From: Perkinsus olseni
Lineage: Eukaryota > Perkinsozoa > Perkinsida > Perkinsidae
Assembly (NCBI GenBank): GCA_013115135.1
Contig: JABANP010000065.1
Coordinates: 62,001 to 126,000 of the forward strand
Reading direction: 5' to 3'
DNA: 64,000 bases
A program made the translations under genes and the position numbers. Every line of letters starts with the position of its first letter. The first letter of the stretch is position 1. The notes under the pieces are model-generated. The model worked only from the letters and a program-made list of their open reading frames with translations. It was not told the DNA's origin and ran no database searches. This document shows, piece by piece, positions 10,648 through 22,833 of the stretch.

Positions 10648-10872
10648 AATGGCAGAAGTTGTAGAGCAAGAGTATGAAGAGAAGCTTGGTCAGTATGATT
10701 TGGAACTCACTGATTCGCCAGTGCTGAGAAAGGCCAGACAAGCTGTGGCTAAGACTGGGTGCGAATGACTTCGTGAGCATGCGTTGGATCTTGTGACCGA
10801 TCTGAAGGAAAGATTCCGAAGAGACAGCGTGAATATTAGGCAGATGAGCCATTACGGCGGATCATCATGGCA
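10648..10872 (+). pseudogene. Helical coding sequence interrupted by an in-frame TGA
   Basis: Reading ATG GCA GAA GTT from 10648 gives acidic, clearly protein-like sequence (EVVEQEYEEKLGQYDLEL, then RKARQAVAKTGCE), then a TGA at about 10765, then equally protein-like sequence in the same frame (HALDLVTDLKERFRRD) up to another stop. A single nonsense change in an otherwise good frame, inside an array of decayed copies, indicates a pseudogene. Selenocysteine or readthrough is possible but unsupported. Confidence 0.5.
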
Positions 10873-11302
10873 GCGGCAGGGCTGAAAACTAGCTGTGGGT
10901 CTCGGCCAGTGTGCCGGTGACATGCTAGTCGAACTCCGATTTGTATAAAGACATTTAGACAGGAGGGCATTATCTGCCGAAGTGGTGTGCGATGAGGCCG
11001 CGGCGATTTTCTGCGCACATTCGTGGCTTACGGTTGCAATGGTGATCAGCTGCCTCTACATTCTATTATCGCCGGTGCTACTCTGTTCGGCACTAGTCGC
11101 GAGAAAGCATTCTCAGCATACGGCCGAGTTTCGACGAGGTTGAGTAGAACGATGAATAGCTCTCGGCTTTCTGAAATAGTAGAAGTGGATACGAGATGTT
11201 CGAGTTCCCCACCATGTTATCATGGAAGGCATCAACAAAGTCACCGAAGGCGCCTTACAAGATGTGGGTGTGTGGCGTACAGCCTGGCAGCCAGGGCGAT
11301 TG

Positions 11303-11337
11303 TAGCCTGATAGCCGAGAAAATGATTCTTCGGCTAT
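11303..11337 (+). repeat. Hairpin-forming inverted repeat (TAGCCGA/TCGGCTA)
   Basis: A 7-bp perfect stem encloses a loop of about 20 nt. It lies in a 1-kb stretch without a convincing gene that holds two further hairpins. Confidence 0.5.
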
Positions 11338-11627
11338 ACTATAGTGTACTAAGCCTATATCGCCCTAATAGGCCTAATAGCGAGTATACCATAACCGCCA
11401 TAGGGCGGGAAAGTGGAGTCTCGGACTTCGATGTCGACAACGAATTCTTATCATTGATGAGCCATGCTTCTCGAGTACTACGTCATGCGTTGACGGTATC
11501 GAGCTGCGTATGTACTCAAGTGAGTGTGAGGTACAGAATGCATTTCATGATGCAGATGGTCTGTCGTTTCATGGAATCCATTCGGATTCCGAATTTCGGA
11601 TTCGGAGGGAGCTTCGGAATAGGAATA

Positions 11628-11654
11628 GCAACATTCCTATTTATGGAATGTTGC
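11628..11654. repeat. Perfect 10-bp hairpin, GCAACATTCC/GGAATGTTGC
   Basis: The arms are separated by the 7-nt loop TATTTAT. There is no T-run after it, so it does not look like a terminator. It sits in gene-poor sequence with ATTCGGATTCCGAATT-type short palindromes just upstream. Confidence 0.8.
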
Positions 11655-11905
11655 GGTTTTACTAGTATCCCGCGAAAGATCACAAGCAAGTCGCTTAAAG
11701 CGACACTCAGTCCTTCAAGGGATCGCAGAAGTACGATCCTGGGAGGTCGATCACGTCGCACTGCTGCCAGTGCGTTGAGGATCGGCGGTGCGTATCGTAC
11801 GTTTCAAAACGACCATCGTAGGCCGCGTACGGTGGGAGGTCTATTGAACTAATGCATCTCGGGCGCCTCGGCACTGACCGGATGGGATATTGTAGGCCTT
11901 GAGAC

Positions 11906-11951
11906 GTACATTATACGCCAAGTTGGGAACATCAGTCACTGTATAATGTAC
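11906..11951. repeat. 10-bp inverted repeat GTACATTATA/TATAATGTAC
   Basis: Perfect arms at 11906-11915 and 11942-11951 are separated by 26 nt. It could be the terminal repeat pair of a tiny element or a structured RNA; nothing else distinguishes these. Confidence 0.7.
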
Positions 11952-12119
11952 AGTAGCATTCTATTAACTGATCGGCTCAGTCGTTCAAGATGTGCCGGGA
12001 AAAATTAAAAAATGTACTTTTTCTGAGAATTTTTCTACAGAGCGTAGAGATCTTGATGATCGCGATCACAGGTACGAGGAGGCAGCCTCGGTCCTGTCGC
12101 GGGAGAGCGGCTGCGTGTC

Positions 12120-12489
12120 GGCTAGGGGGGAGGTCATATTGATGAGGAAACAAATCAAGAGTGGCCTTTGGGACGAGGTGAAAATATCCTGAGGTCGACC
12201 CTTGCACCTCATAGAAAATATGATATCCTGTCAGGCCTTGGCCACCCTGGAGCAATTGGAAATTGATGATGAAAGTGTAAAGAAACGGCTGGGGTTTGAG
12301 TATCAGGGAGGAGCAGTAGGAAGGGGGCCTCCGTCGGACTCACCCTCCTTCACCTCGTCCGAACTTGACACGGTGGCATATTGTGGAAGCCTAAAACTTG
12401 GAGTTGTGAAGTATGATCTAGAGAGAACCGCGGAGCGAGAGAAGCGTGTACGGTCCCTCATGCGCTCCTTTGTTCGTTCGTTCAAATGA
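12120..12489 (+). pseudogene. Array copy with 95-codon open frame
   Basis: Aligns with 9225-9400. The frame from 12202 (LATLEQLEIDDESVKKRLGFEY, then a charged RTAEREKRVRSLMRS tail) is open to 12489, but the equivalent frame at 9340 is broken. It may be the least damaged copy or an exon of a live gene. Confidence 0.4.
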
Positions 12490-12807
12490 AGTCTTTACGA
12501 CAAAGTTGATGGAACTTACCCGAGTTTCGCCCGTAACATGTAAAGTGCCGTTTTCAACGAAGGGGGATCGCGGGTGAGAGTCCATGTAGAATGTGGTTAT
12601 TTATATATGGTCGGTAAATATTTCTGATCTCACTCGTAGGAGCGATTCTATGATAGAGCCTCGCGATTGATGGATGGCCCATTCGTCGAAATCGATCAAT
12701 GCCGTATGTACGCTATGCGTAGGAGTGCCGAACCCTGGCAGCCTCGGTTCTGTGAATATTTTTGAACTCAGTCGTTAACCGTCACTTCATTATGATCATC
12801 ACTCGAG

Positions 12808-12972
12808 GTTCCTCGAAGCTCTTCGGGAGTATCTTTGGTCGATCGAGGCAATACACGAGGAAGGTTGGGATAACGCGGAAGATGCGAGGAAGGCGGTAGA
12901 AGCCCTGCAGGTCTTGGCTGTCCTCGCTGAGGAGGATGAAATCTTGAGCTCGAGACTACATGACAACGCTAA
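12808..12972 (+). CDS. Internal exon of an unknown gene
   Basis: Between an ACTCGAG acceptor and an AA/GTGATA donor there is an uninterrupted, strongly helical frame (FLEALREYLWSIEAIHEEG, then DARKAVEALQVLAVLAEED). The amino-acid composition is convincing although the exon is only 55 codons. Neighbouring exons were not found with certainty, so the gene cannot be named. Confidence 0.55.
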
Positions 12973-13349
12973 GTGATATTGATGATCATTTTGGTGTCGT
13001 TGATTACTTCGTCTCATCGTGCCTTCAGTCGGCTGCTCTATGCCAGTGGGGGTGAATTTGATGGCGAGCTAGGCGAGTGTAAGTCTTCAGAAGGGAGGAG
13101 GAGCTGGAATGCTGAGGTAGGGTGTAGGCGAATGGATCATCCGTACTGGGTGGCTGAGAGTCATTTGAACGCTGAGATGCGCGGGTCAGTTGAACAGAGT
13201 ACTCGTACTCATGTATTTGATACTGTGCAGTGCTTCTTATTAATTTGGAATATAGTGCAGAAGCTTAATATAGAGAGTAGACGTATTGAGTATATTCTAT
13301 GCCGTTTACGCATACCGTCACGAAGAATCATATCGAAACTGTCCGTAGT

Positions 13350-13490
13350 CTGAACTGATTCGGAATTTATATTTCGTTGCACAGTCCAGAAACGGTCACA
13401 GTAATTTCGGACTGTATTTGTGTAATGTTTACGCATATCGTGTAGAAGAAGATCGCTGTAGTTATCGAGAAATTAAGCTTTTAGACCATA
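13350..13490 (+). repeat. Dispersed repeat B, copy 1 (inverted copy at 44900-45035)
   Basis: The segment containing GCACAGTCC, GTATTTGTGTAA, TTTACGCATATCG and GTAGTTATCGAGA recurs as its reverse complement inside the ABC-transporter gene at about 44900-45035, with roughly 85-90% identity by eye. It has no coding frame. A short non-autonomous DNA transposon is a reasonable reading. Confidence 0.75.
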
Positions 13491-13506
13491 TTCCAATGTG
13501 GAGCCC

Positions 13507-13525
13507 CAGTGGGGCTGCCCCACTG
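13507..13525. repeat. 19-nt perfect palindrome CAGTGGGGC-T-GCCCCACTG
   Basis: Perfect 9-bp arms around a single T, immediately next to dispersed repeat B copy 1. A related GC-rich element (GTGGACGGGCCCCACTG) lies beside copy 2 near 45060, so the palindrome may be part of the mobile unit. Confidence 0.8.
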
Positions 13526-14185
13526 TATACGTATTTGCATATCTACTGGGCTTGTCGAAGGAATCGTCCGTACTGGGTGTTAATGAGCAAGAGTGCGCCA
13601 TCCAATCGGCGTGACAGATCCCACTCCCGCAGTTCACAGCGGCTGAGGTTTTCACTGAAAGGATTTTTAGGGATAGCTTGTTATAAACATCGGAACTGAC
13701 ACCTGAGACCTAGGAGCGTCGGGTAGAGTGGTTGCCAAAGTTCCGTAGGCTTCGTTGTTTCCCTTATGGTCGTCTAGTCCAGTGGCTGGAATTTTATTAT
13801 GAGTCAGTTTGAGAAAAAGTGGCTGAGACTCGCCCGTATTTGAAGTCGCGTGAAAGGAACAGAAGTTCGCGCCAAAATTATCGACTGTGTTTATCCAAGG
13901 AGAGTGCGGGAATTTGCGGTATGGAAAGTATCTAGGTTGAAGGTAGCACTGTAAATTTTTCAAGATTCTTTGCATACTCGACTGCTTTCGATACAAAAAT
14001 CATGTCGGCTCGGCAGTCCAGCGAAGAGGATTCAACCGTTTTCTCAGCGTTCTCGAGAGAAGCTTTGGGAGAGTATCCGGGCTCAGCTGCCTGCGGAGGT
14101 CTGCGTCCCTCCAGGACGATTGATGACCCTGTTAGGGTGAGTATAGCTGAGTCTTGCCCCTTCCACCGGCGATTCTGACAGGTAC

Positions 14186-14395
14186 GCACAGCAGTACCAG
14201 GTGGACCGTTGCATCCATCATGAGTTGGCTTACGATGAGAAAGGAGGGGATTCTTTGCTGCGGGTGAGGGGTTGGGTTCACTTTGAGTTGCTGGCTGCCA
14301 GCAATTCTCGAAGAGCTATTTGGGCCGCGTGCTTCAACTCCGTCGATCCTGCTAGACCTGATATCCCGAGAAGTGGCAAGAATATTTCCATCTGA
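14186..14395 (+). CDS. Possible exon, weakly chromodomain-like
   Basis: After a GACAG acceptor the frame reads QQYQVDRCIHHELAYD and LLRVRGWVHF and then on to 14395. The order Y-x-V-D-x-[IC]-x-x-H followed by LxVRGW recalls a chromodomain strand order, but the third helix is not recognisable. A conserved-looking cysteine/alanine segment follows. Treat it as a candidate exon only. Confidence 0.3.
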   Translation, partial: AQQYQVDRCIHHELAYDEKGGDSLLRVRGWVHFELLAASNSRRAIWAACFNSVDPARPDIPRSGKNISI

Positions 14396-14789
14396 TCGAT
14401 TGGAGCTTGGTGCCGCTGCAGCGTCTATATTGATTCCACGAGTGAATGAGACAGCTCACGAATTTTATATTTTGGGTTTGTGGGGAGGCGGCCCCGCCAA
14501 CGGCCGGGTTCTAGGAGAAAGAGTTCTTCCAGTATGAAAATAGCGAAGATGGAATAAGGGTTGGTAAAAGAGAAAAAATTTGTGACAAATTTTATGTGCG
14601 ATCGTCGCCTTGAAATTTTTCCCACTTCTTAGAAAACTGTAGTTCGGGTGATACCGATGCAACTTGATTGGTTCTCATCCTTACATGATACTTGTTAAAG
14701 GCCCATCGATGCGGTGGCGAATCTTAGGTTGATCCATGATAAGCACGGAAACTTGTCTTCGATTGCTTTTTTTATACACGTCATCAACA

Positions 14790-17700
14790 TCATCATCCCT
14801 CCCTCAGGACCACCACTGCCCTTCCCCTAAGGTCACCTTGGCTCCAGCAGAGATCATAAGGAAGCACTCGGACGAGGTATATCTTGCTAGGGCGGCAGTC
14901 GTCGAATTGGCGAACCTTCCCTGCTAGGTGTGGTACGTTGCTTTGTCCAATAGCGGACGAGTGTTGGCCACTTGCGGGAAGGATAAAACCATAATTTTGT
15001 GGACGGTTTCAAATATCGAGACTGCCAGGAAGCATGGGGAATGCCTGCGCTATGTAGGTTGCTAGGATCTTCTGAGGGAGGGGAGCCGTGGACTGGGGCA
15101 AGCGTTGGGTGAAGGGTTTTCTTCACGGGAAAAGAGGGATAGGTGACCGGCAATTTTGCGATGAAAAAATCCGGGATGATTCCGAGCTGGTTTGTGTTTC
15201 TGGGGAAGAATTTCATCGGAAATTATTGAGTGGAAAGCATTTTGCTGTTAGTTTTTGCAGGCAGTAACCCAACAGAAACGAGCATAGATTACACGAATCG
15301 CCGTATTCTGTTGCATACCGCTATGCGGAAATCTATATACCGGAAATTTCTCGGAAAATTTCCCTCCGGAAATCTATCCGCCGGAATTTTCCCGGAAATG
15401 TGTCCATTGTGATTCTCCGTATCAATTTGACACCGTGTGGTATCTTAGCTTGAAGCGCGAATGATACAAAGCTACTCAACTAAGTAACGGTTTCAGATGG
15501 ATACACTGATCGGGCACGAGGATGAGTGCGCGGTGTGCAGCTTCAACTGTGATGATACCTACCTAGCGTCCGGGGCGAACGATGGTGCTGTGAAAATCTG
15601 GAAGATACCAACGACTTTCAGAGGTTAGCGGGTGCGGGAAGGTCACGAGCCTGTGTGAGTTTATAGTCCGACGCTTACGGTTCCGGCACGGTTAGAATCT
15701 TGCCGATGTGCTCAGGGCTCTCTGTAGCGTAGACATCAGTGTTATCAGATAGTCCGTAAAGAATCCTTCCGCAGCTTTCTGGCCTCTAGCGTGAGTTTAT
15801 AGTCAAAGGTCGGTTCCGGTTCAGTTAGACTCTCGCCGATGTGCTCAGTTGGGGACTCTCTGCAGCGCTGATCAGTCGGTTTGTTAAGAAGCTTTTCTCA
15901 GCGGTACGAGTGTGTGACAGATACTGGGAGAAGTCGGACGTCCTCATCAGGCGGTTGTCACTGCACCATTGATGCCCACTCTGAGGTGGTCACTCAGGTC
16001 GTATGGCGACCCGGCAGCCGAACACAGGTGAGGATCGAGACACTAGGTTTTTCCTGCGGTTCTTCTCGAACCGAGACACAGGGGGTAACGGCAGCTCAGT
16101 GTCGCTAGTGGTGTGTCCTTCAGGTTGTTTCTGCTGGACACGACAAGACGGTCGTGATCCCAGATGTTGAGGAGAATCGAGTGGGGTCGTTGAAATTGAA
16201 CGCTTAAACTGATTACCCGTTGGTAGGTTCTCCTCACGGTCCGTCTTCGAGCGAGAGTTCATGATATCTGCTTCGCTCCGCTGTCCGGCAGCAGTTTGTG
16301 GGTGGCTTCTGGTCGGCAGTTGGCAGCTATTACCGGCTTGAGTGACACTGAGGGACCCTCTTCCGGCGGTGAAAGTGGATTCTCGGTGAGCTGTCAACTC
16401 GGGTGTTTGGCACCGTCCTCAACTGCGCTTCTACAGTTGGGCTCCCTCTGCGCGCTCGCGCTGCGTGATATCTCCGTGATACGGAGGCATTCGAGTCGTA
16501 TAAAGAGTCAGTATGCTGCACTTCGTTCAAGAAATTGGACTTTCACGGGGTGATTTCACGGATTTGTGGTACTTGAACGAACGCGATTGAAGCCGCCATA
16601 GCCCGATATTGGTGCATGCGTACGTCTTCAACGTTCCCCGAGCGTGAGCAGAAAAACAGCATCAGTCTTGGGAAGTGGAGGTGGTCGAAGTATGGTTCTC
16701 ACTATGGAACGGGTGCACTGTTAGTTCAACAGTAGATGACTCTGATGAACAGAGTATAGAAAGAACGATGGATGAATAGCTATGAGAGGACAAAGGAGAC
16801 AGAGCTTGCAGGGGGTACTTGAACGACCTATGATACGATGGCGGAAAACCTCGACCCACTTTATTACTTGTACTCCGTGCAGTTGATCACCTCGAAAATG
16901 TTGATTGAGTTGAAAATAGCGTCATACGGCAGGTGCTGTACCGCATCGAAAGGCTGGTCACGGAGACATCCCTAATAACCTGTATTACACCGTCAAGACA
17001 CGACTCCGGATTTGGTGAGCTTCGACTGTCTTCGAAGTTGCTTCTGGTCGCTGGGACGTGACAGTAGTGGATGAGACCCACAAATTATTCACTTCTTCGG
17101 AAACAGTGTTTGTAGATCCTTAAACGAGTAGGGCTGTCTTCATTACTACAGCATTTCCAGAGCTACTTCTGGGAATTTTATCTGGGCTTTATTTAATGGG
17201 GTCTGGGAATGTGTAAAGGGCGGTGTCTCATCGCCGCTGTTGTCGTATTTTACCCGCTGGTGTAATTCGCTTCCTCGACACGTCTTTCTTGAAGAACACA
17301 ACAGACTCGAGTCCTTCGAACATGCTGTATCTTTTCTGAACCTTTTTCTGTGAAAAAAACCTTCAAGTTATTCAGTACCTCTGGAGACAGTTGCTACTAG
17401 CGCTAGGAGAAACACAATGATCGCGAGCCCACACGAAGTTTTTCGAGGTTCTCTTCGCCCTGGACTCGAAGCCAGCGATGATTCGTCTTTGGAACGTACG
17501 AGAGCGGCGGCCCTTGGGAAGGTGAGGGTATCTCCCTTTCACTCTGGTCATTGACAGGAAGGTTCATAGATACATGGGTCACACAAGAGGTCGCTTCAAC
17601 TTGAAGTGTGTCTTTGGCGGAGAGAAAGATTCCCTTGTGCTGTCGGGCAGCGATGACGCGAGAGTAGGGCTGCTCTGCAGGGAAGGGCGTGATGGACACC

Positions 17701-18877
17701 CTTCGCGGGTCGAGCGGGTTGCTGTTTCTGATGAACGCAACATCGGGAAATTTCGGGAAAAATATTTCTTCATAAAGTGAAGTTCGAGTAAGGTCTTCTT
17801 CCCCTTCTCTCAGTGGAAGGCAAATATTCTCTCAACCAGGAATCTTCGTAGTGCGGGGAGTATTCCATCGTTGTGTCAGATATTCATTTGGCATCGAGCC
17901 AGCAGTGCCCTCCTGCATGTCCTCAGCGGTGCTCACCATCTCACCGTCAACGCTCTCGTGTGGCTGCCGAGCCTCGCAGTCGGTCGAAGCGGCGATGAGA
18001 AGAAACTGTAGGCCTCTTGGCGGTGTGTGAGTTTCAAGTCTAACGCCGGAAACCGGTCTAGTCAGACTAGCACCGATGTATCTTGTTTCTTGACGGACAA
18101 GTCGGATGCCTCTCTGCATGGCGGGCTTCATCTGAGGGCATCATCGACCGACTCGTGAAGAGCTGAGTGTCGTCGATATGCTGATGATTTCGAACAGATA
18201 TTTTGTTAGAGACCGACTGGTTGGGAACACACCTTACTCGAATTTTGCCTTGTGGATTTCAATATTGCATATGCCGTCGTACTGTTATCCACCACTTAGC
18301 TTAACTCCATCGTAGCTTCTTATCGGAGCAAGATAGGGCCAGCGGGATATGCTTGACAATGCTTACCAGATAGTACAGGTTGAGATGAAGTGGTCATAGA
18401 AAGATTTCAGAAATTTATGATAAAAGTATTTACCCGGGCGGACTGTATGTGGACAAAAAAATTTTCCCTCTAGATGATACAGAACAGTCGATTGAGATAG
18501 AGTAGTCTTACTGTTAAAGTCTTGCCGTCTGAGGCCGTGTCGTCTTCTTCTCATCCGCCGCCCGGCGTAGCTCCTCATCGTAGCATGATGTGAATCAGCG
18601 GAATGCCCTCAACTCTTCCCTTCGATCATCCCCGTTTAACCTCAGCCCTTGCGTCGTTTCCGTCTCGGACGACTCGACAGTGGTGGTGTGGACGGGCGCC
18701 GAGGAAGCTGCCAGAATCAGAACGGCTGCACCTCCGAGGCTGGAGAGCTCAGTGGAGACTACTGATGATATCTTGATGTCGCTCATGCGTCACTCAGAAG
18801 TAAAGATACCCTCCTCTTGGCGCTTGTGGATGCGTTTTTTAGGACGACTCGCTTTCGGGGAGATCAGAGATGGATGA
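14790..18877 (+). CDS. WD40-repeat protein resembling WDR26/Gid7
   Basis: WD40 blades appear one after another in short exons: 14928-15053 (VLATCGKDKTIILWTV), 15497-15623 (LIGHEDECAV, YLASGANDGAVKIW), about 15930-16029 (IDAHSEVVTQVVW), 16129-16206 (VSAGHDKTVVI), 16257-16380, 17421-17520 (MIRLWNVRERRPLG), 17569-17668 (YMGHTRGR, VLSGSDDARV), 17877-18020 (IFIWHRASSAL, LTVNALVW) and about 18620-18877 (VSVSDDSTVVVW). Blade order, the RLWNV..PL..Y.GH passage and the IWHR strand fit WDR26, a subunit of the CTLH/GID ubiquitin ligase. N-terminal LisH/CTLH segments were not identified. Intron boundaries between the listed exons are partly provisional. Confidence 0.7.
15652..15907 (+). repeat. Two adjacent copies of intron repeat C inside the WD40 gene
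   Basis: Copies at about 15652-15739 and 15789-15907 share GAGTTTATAGTC, GCCGATGTGCTCAG and CTCTCTG.AGCG. The same sequence occurs at about 2461-2590, 18022-18090 and 22348-22424, always between exons. It has no coding potential. Confidence 0.75.
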
Positions 18878-19035
18878 GGACGGCAGCGAGTTTATTTGAT
18901 AACGACATGCTTCAACCTTGGATATTTTTTCTGTGGTTTTTTCTGCTGCTTTTCGTGGAGTTGGGTTCAGAGAGTTTGGATCGCCAATTGTAGCGAGGAC
19001 GCCGATCGATAATAAATTCAGTCAGGGTCTGTACA

Positions 19036-22000
19036 ATGGCAGCAGCCTCGGAAGCGCAGTTGAAAAAGATACTCTCCGAGGCCCCGGGCGAGCTGCTGGT
19101 GACCCATCCTGTCTTGAACATCCCCATACACCGTGGCAGCGATGTGGAGTTGTTCAGTGGAGATCCTAGCAAGCCCTATGTGGCACGGATAGAAGATTTT
19201 CAACCGGGGAGGGGACTCAAGTGCCGATGGTAAGAGTTTCCAAACTTATGGTATGGAAATATTTTGATGTATTTGAATGTTGTCAATTTTATGATATTTA
19301 AAAAATAAAAATATTATTTCGTGGTAAAATTATAGAAAGTTAGGGGACGCAGTAGAACTGACAGCATCAACATTACTTATCGGAGTAGGTTGAGCAGGTA
19401 GCTGTAGTATCTTAGGTCGGCCCTGGGTTCAAATGAAATATGTCGAACACATCTTATTGAGTAGGTACTGGCGGCCCTACTTGGACTTCGGCCCGTCTGC
19501 TGGTATGCCCGACATCGAGACAGCCACTGGGCGAAGTCTCAGCAGCTTCGGAGAGTCGGAGTTGTTGGGCGGGTACAAGGAGGACTGGAATCCGCCGGAG
19601 GCCATCACCGCCTTGGTGAAGGTAACCCGAGCGGAGGTGGCGATTTCTCACCGGGTGACTTTGTGGGTCATTTCATCGCTTATGAATGAATGTCAAGGCA
19701 AGGCAGTCCGCACAATCTCGTTGCAGTAGGTGTAGGTGTAGAACACAACCTGAGTAGATCGGGCTCATAGTGATCGAGATAGAACAGATCGAAAGTGGAC
19801 TAGTTGAGAGAATCGGTTGATAATACGAAGCTATTACGACCACGGCTCGATTGTGTTGTGTAGAAAAATTTGACACCAAAGTTTCGTAGTTTCTTGAGCT
19901 TTGCGGCCACAGTTATAACGCAGAACGCCCTCCAAGGAGCTCCTCCGCTCCGCAGGGAGGTTCCGCACCTCTCTGTAGCATCCTTTTTACCCTCCACAGG
20001 TCCTTCCGATCGAAGAGTGGTTGAAGTTGGACATCAGCATCCCGACCAAAGGGATTTATTATACAAGACAGGTGACATTGTTGTTGAAGGCGCTGTGAGA
20101 GTGGAATGCCGTGCTCGTCAGGCCTACTCTGAGACCGAAGGGTGCTCACCGAAGCAGCTAGCCCGGGCGGTGTTGGCGCCAGATCCGAAAGGGGGCTGCG
20201 TCGTCTATTGTGAGTCCTCCCATTCGTACGAGTCTCGAGATTTGGGGATAACAGGTTCCCGTACTTCACCTGCAAGTCATCAATCCTGAGTTGAGGGTGT
20301 ACGAGTGCACTAACTGTCACAAGCTTTACCATCCTGATGCCGTGCCAGGGGTCACTGCAGCGACGAAAGAATCGCCAGCGCAGGTAAGTCGGACCGCTTT
20401 TCGACTTCACACGTCTTCAAGTGCATCACTGTAGGTCTTTGTGAGAGTCGTGAGGAATTATTCTCAAATCGATTGTAGCATGCGCGCCTGATTTTCTCCG
20501 AAAATTTTATGACTCGGAAAAAAGAGAGAAAATTTATCGGCTCGGAGGCGCCAGTTCCGTAGATGACGTGGAGCGACCCTGTTGGATAGAGTCGAGTGAC
20601 GTTACCATTGAGCCGATTCTGTCAATGCTTATTTAATTGCTATCAGTTGGCACCGCAATGTGCATTGCTGGTGAAATCATACCATACATTTCCCAACTCC
20701 TCTAGCGGAAGGATCGCGGGGGTGTTCAGTGAACTCAGAATGGATTCCGAGTCGGCGTTACACGGTTTCAAACGCAGCTAGTTCAGCAGACACTCTCTCA
20801 ATTCCCTAAGTTGAGGTTATCCTTCTCAGCCGCCCATCGTCTTCGTCTGCGGTGGCTGCGGCGCTGACGGTGCGACGGTGCAACCGACTGAAGGCCCGGT
20901 AGGCGACCGCCCTCCGGCAAGTGAAATTCTCATACCATCTCCCTTGAAACCTGTAGGCAACCCCAACGGTGCCGACCAATGAAGCCCCTGAACACTGCGA
21001 CGTTGCACCATCGTCGTCAGCGAATGACGGGCAGTCTCCAGGCGATTCTGGCGATAGTCCGGGGAGCAGTCGGAAGAATAAGAAAAGGAAGTCGGGGGAC
21101 TCGCCGCAGTCTCAAGAGAAGCGCAAACAGGTGGAAGAGATCGAGGACCTGGGGTGTCAGTTGAAAGATACGTTGCCTTTCAGGTGGCGGGAGAAATTTT
21201 TCAAGTCGCTGTTGCTGGGTGCCACCGAGATGAAGGCTGCGGGGCTGCCGATGACCGTTTTAGAAATGGAATCGGAAGAGCCGGACCAGAGCGAGGAAGA
21301 GGTGAGCAAGGTTGCGTGGACAATACTGATTGTGCATGTCTTCGGCTGCACCCTTTCAGTGTCTGCGGTCCCTGGCGACTAGGATCGAGGCAGCCCTGTA
21401 TGACAACCACGGGCAGAGCATCAAGAGCAAGGCATATAGAGCGGCTTATCGAACGGTCAATTTCAACCTGTCGGATCCCCAAAACGCCAGCCTGCGACGC
21501 CGAGTGTTGACGGGTGAAGGGACTCCTTGTCGGCTCAAGAGCGCCATCACGTCTTTGGTTTTTTTCACAGGTGAGATGAGTCCTCAGCACTTGGTGACTG
21601 CCGGCCATGACGAGCTGGGCAGCGACAGTCTTCAGAAGAAGCGATTGAGGCAACAGGAGAAGTATTATAAAAGTCAAGTTCTTCTTGAGAGGTAAACGAG
21701 CGTTCGAGGTCTATCTGGCTTGAACGTCTTCTCAGAAAAACAAAAACGACAGCACCATCGTCTCCTGATAGACCTCCTGCGGAAGCCAGCGTGGGGCAGT
21801 CCGCTACGGTGAGCGTTTGCTGTCGTTGTGAGTGTCGCATGACCCGAGTGCCGTTCAGACACCAGAAGAGGCTCCAGAGGGATCTGTCAAACCCGCCCTT
21901 CCACCCATGCCGGAGTTCGGCTTGCCCCCATCACCGGATAAGGAAGAGTTAGACGCTGACCAGGAAGGTGCGCAGATGACAGAGGGCGGGAATGCAGAAC

Positions 22001-22833
22001 GTAGGCTTGTGAAGGGAGATTGTCCTGTTATTTCCCTCCCTCAGAATCCGGTTTGTGTATGAAATTATAGCGGATTTCGGCTCAGACTCTAGCGGAGGTT
22101 CACAGCTAGGAACTCTCCCTCAGAATCTGGTGAAGTGGATGCTCTCGAGAATGTGAACTTGTCCAATGAGGGCATCGAGGAGGCGATGATGATGGAGGTG
22201 GATGGTGAAGGCCCGGCGGTGGATGCTGATATGGAAGAGATCTCCGAGGAGGCCCTGGATGAGCTGGGCTCGATCGAGGACGAATTTAGTGATGCAAATG
22301 ACGCAGAAGAGGTGAGGGGTTTGCATGGAATCCCCGCGCAATAAAAATTGTGTGTGTGAATGTTAAGTCCAACGCCTAAAACCGGCTTAGTCAGACTAGC
22401 ACCGGTGTATCTTCTTTCAAGAGGAATGAGTTCAGACGAGTTTATTGAGCAAAGAAAGTAGCGTTCAGGCAGTGATGTGCAAAAAGACAAAAATGTCAGT
22501 GGGTATCTTGAGATCGACTCTTGTAAGATATATTTTCGCATATCCTTCAACACGGCATTCCTATCATACTGCATCATTGTTTTTTTTCTCTCGGGAAAGA
22601 TTCTCGGCGTATCTTAGGGCGACGTCGAAGGCAGTGATGAGGCATTCAAGAGTAGTGGCAACCTTCTTGCAAAGTCGGAAACCCGGCAGTTGCTCGACAA
22701 AGCTCTGAAGGATGGAGGTGAAAAAACCATCTGCGCAGTGCGGTCAAAACTTTGCCGTTGTCAGATGAATGGACGCTTGAGAAAACAGCATCCCGGTTGG
22801 AGGAAAGGGTTAGCGGAATGCCGGCTCATCTAG
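19036..22833 (+). CDS. BAH - Cys-finger - TFIIS-central-domain chromatin/transcription protein
   Basis: Exon 1 (19036-19229) and exon 2 (19465-19621) join in frame to give a BAH domain: GDPSKPYVARIEDF, KCRWYWRPYLD, ESELLGGYKEDWNP. The BAH end (PIEEWLKL, YYTRQAY) lies at about 19999-20150. A treble-clef-like finger follows at about 20280-20385 (NPELRVYECTNCHKLYHPDAV). Then come a basic linker and a TFIIS central-domain match at about 21360-21690 (TRIEAALYDNHG, NLSDPQNASLRRRVLTGE). Proline-rich and acidic exons follow (about 21850-21998, 22125-22315), and a last exon at 22618-22833 ends with TAG. BAH domains bind histone tails; this TFIIS fold binds Pol II in known proteins. Start ATG at 19036 opens the BAH fold directly. 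Confidence 0.8.
19230..19464 (+). other. BAH-gene intron 1 carrying the GTATCTTAGGT motif
   Basis: Canonical GTAAGAG donor and GAGTAG acceptor. The shared intron motif lies inside at 19407-19417. The splice restores CRW-YWRP in frame, which fixes both ends. Confidence 0.8.
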
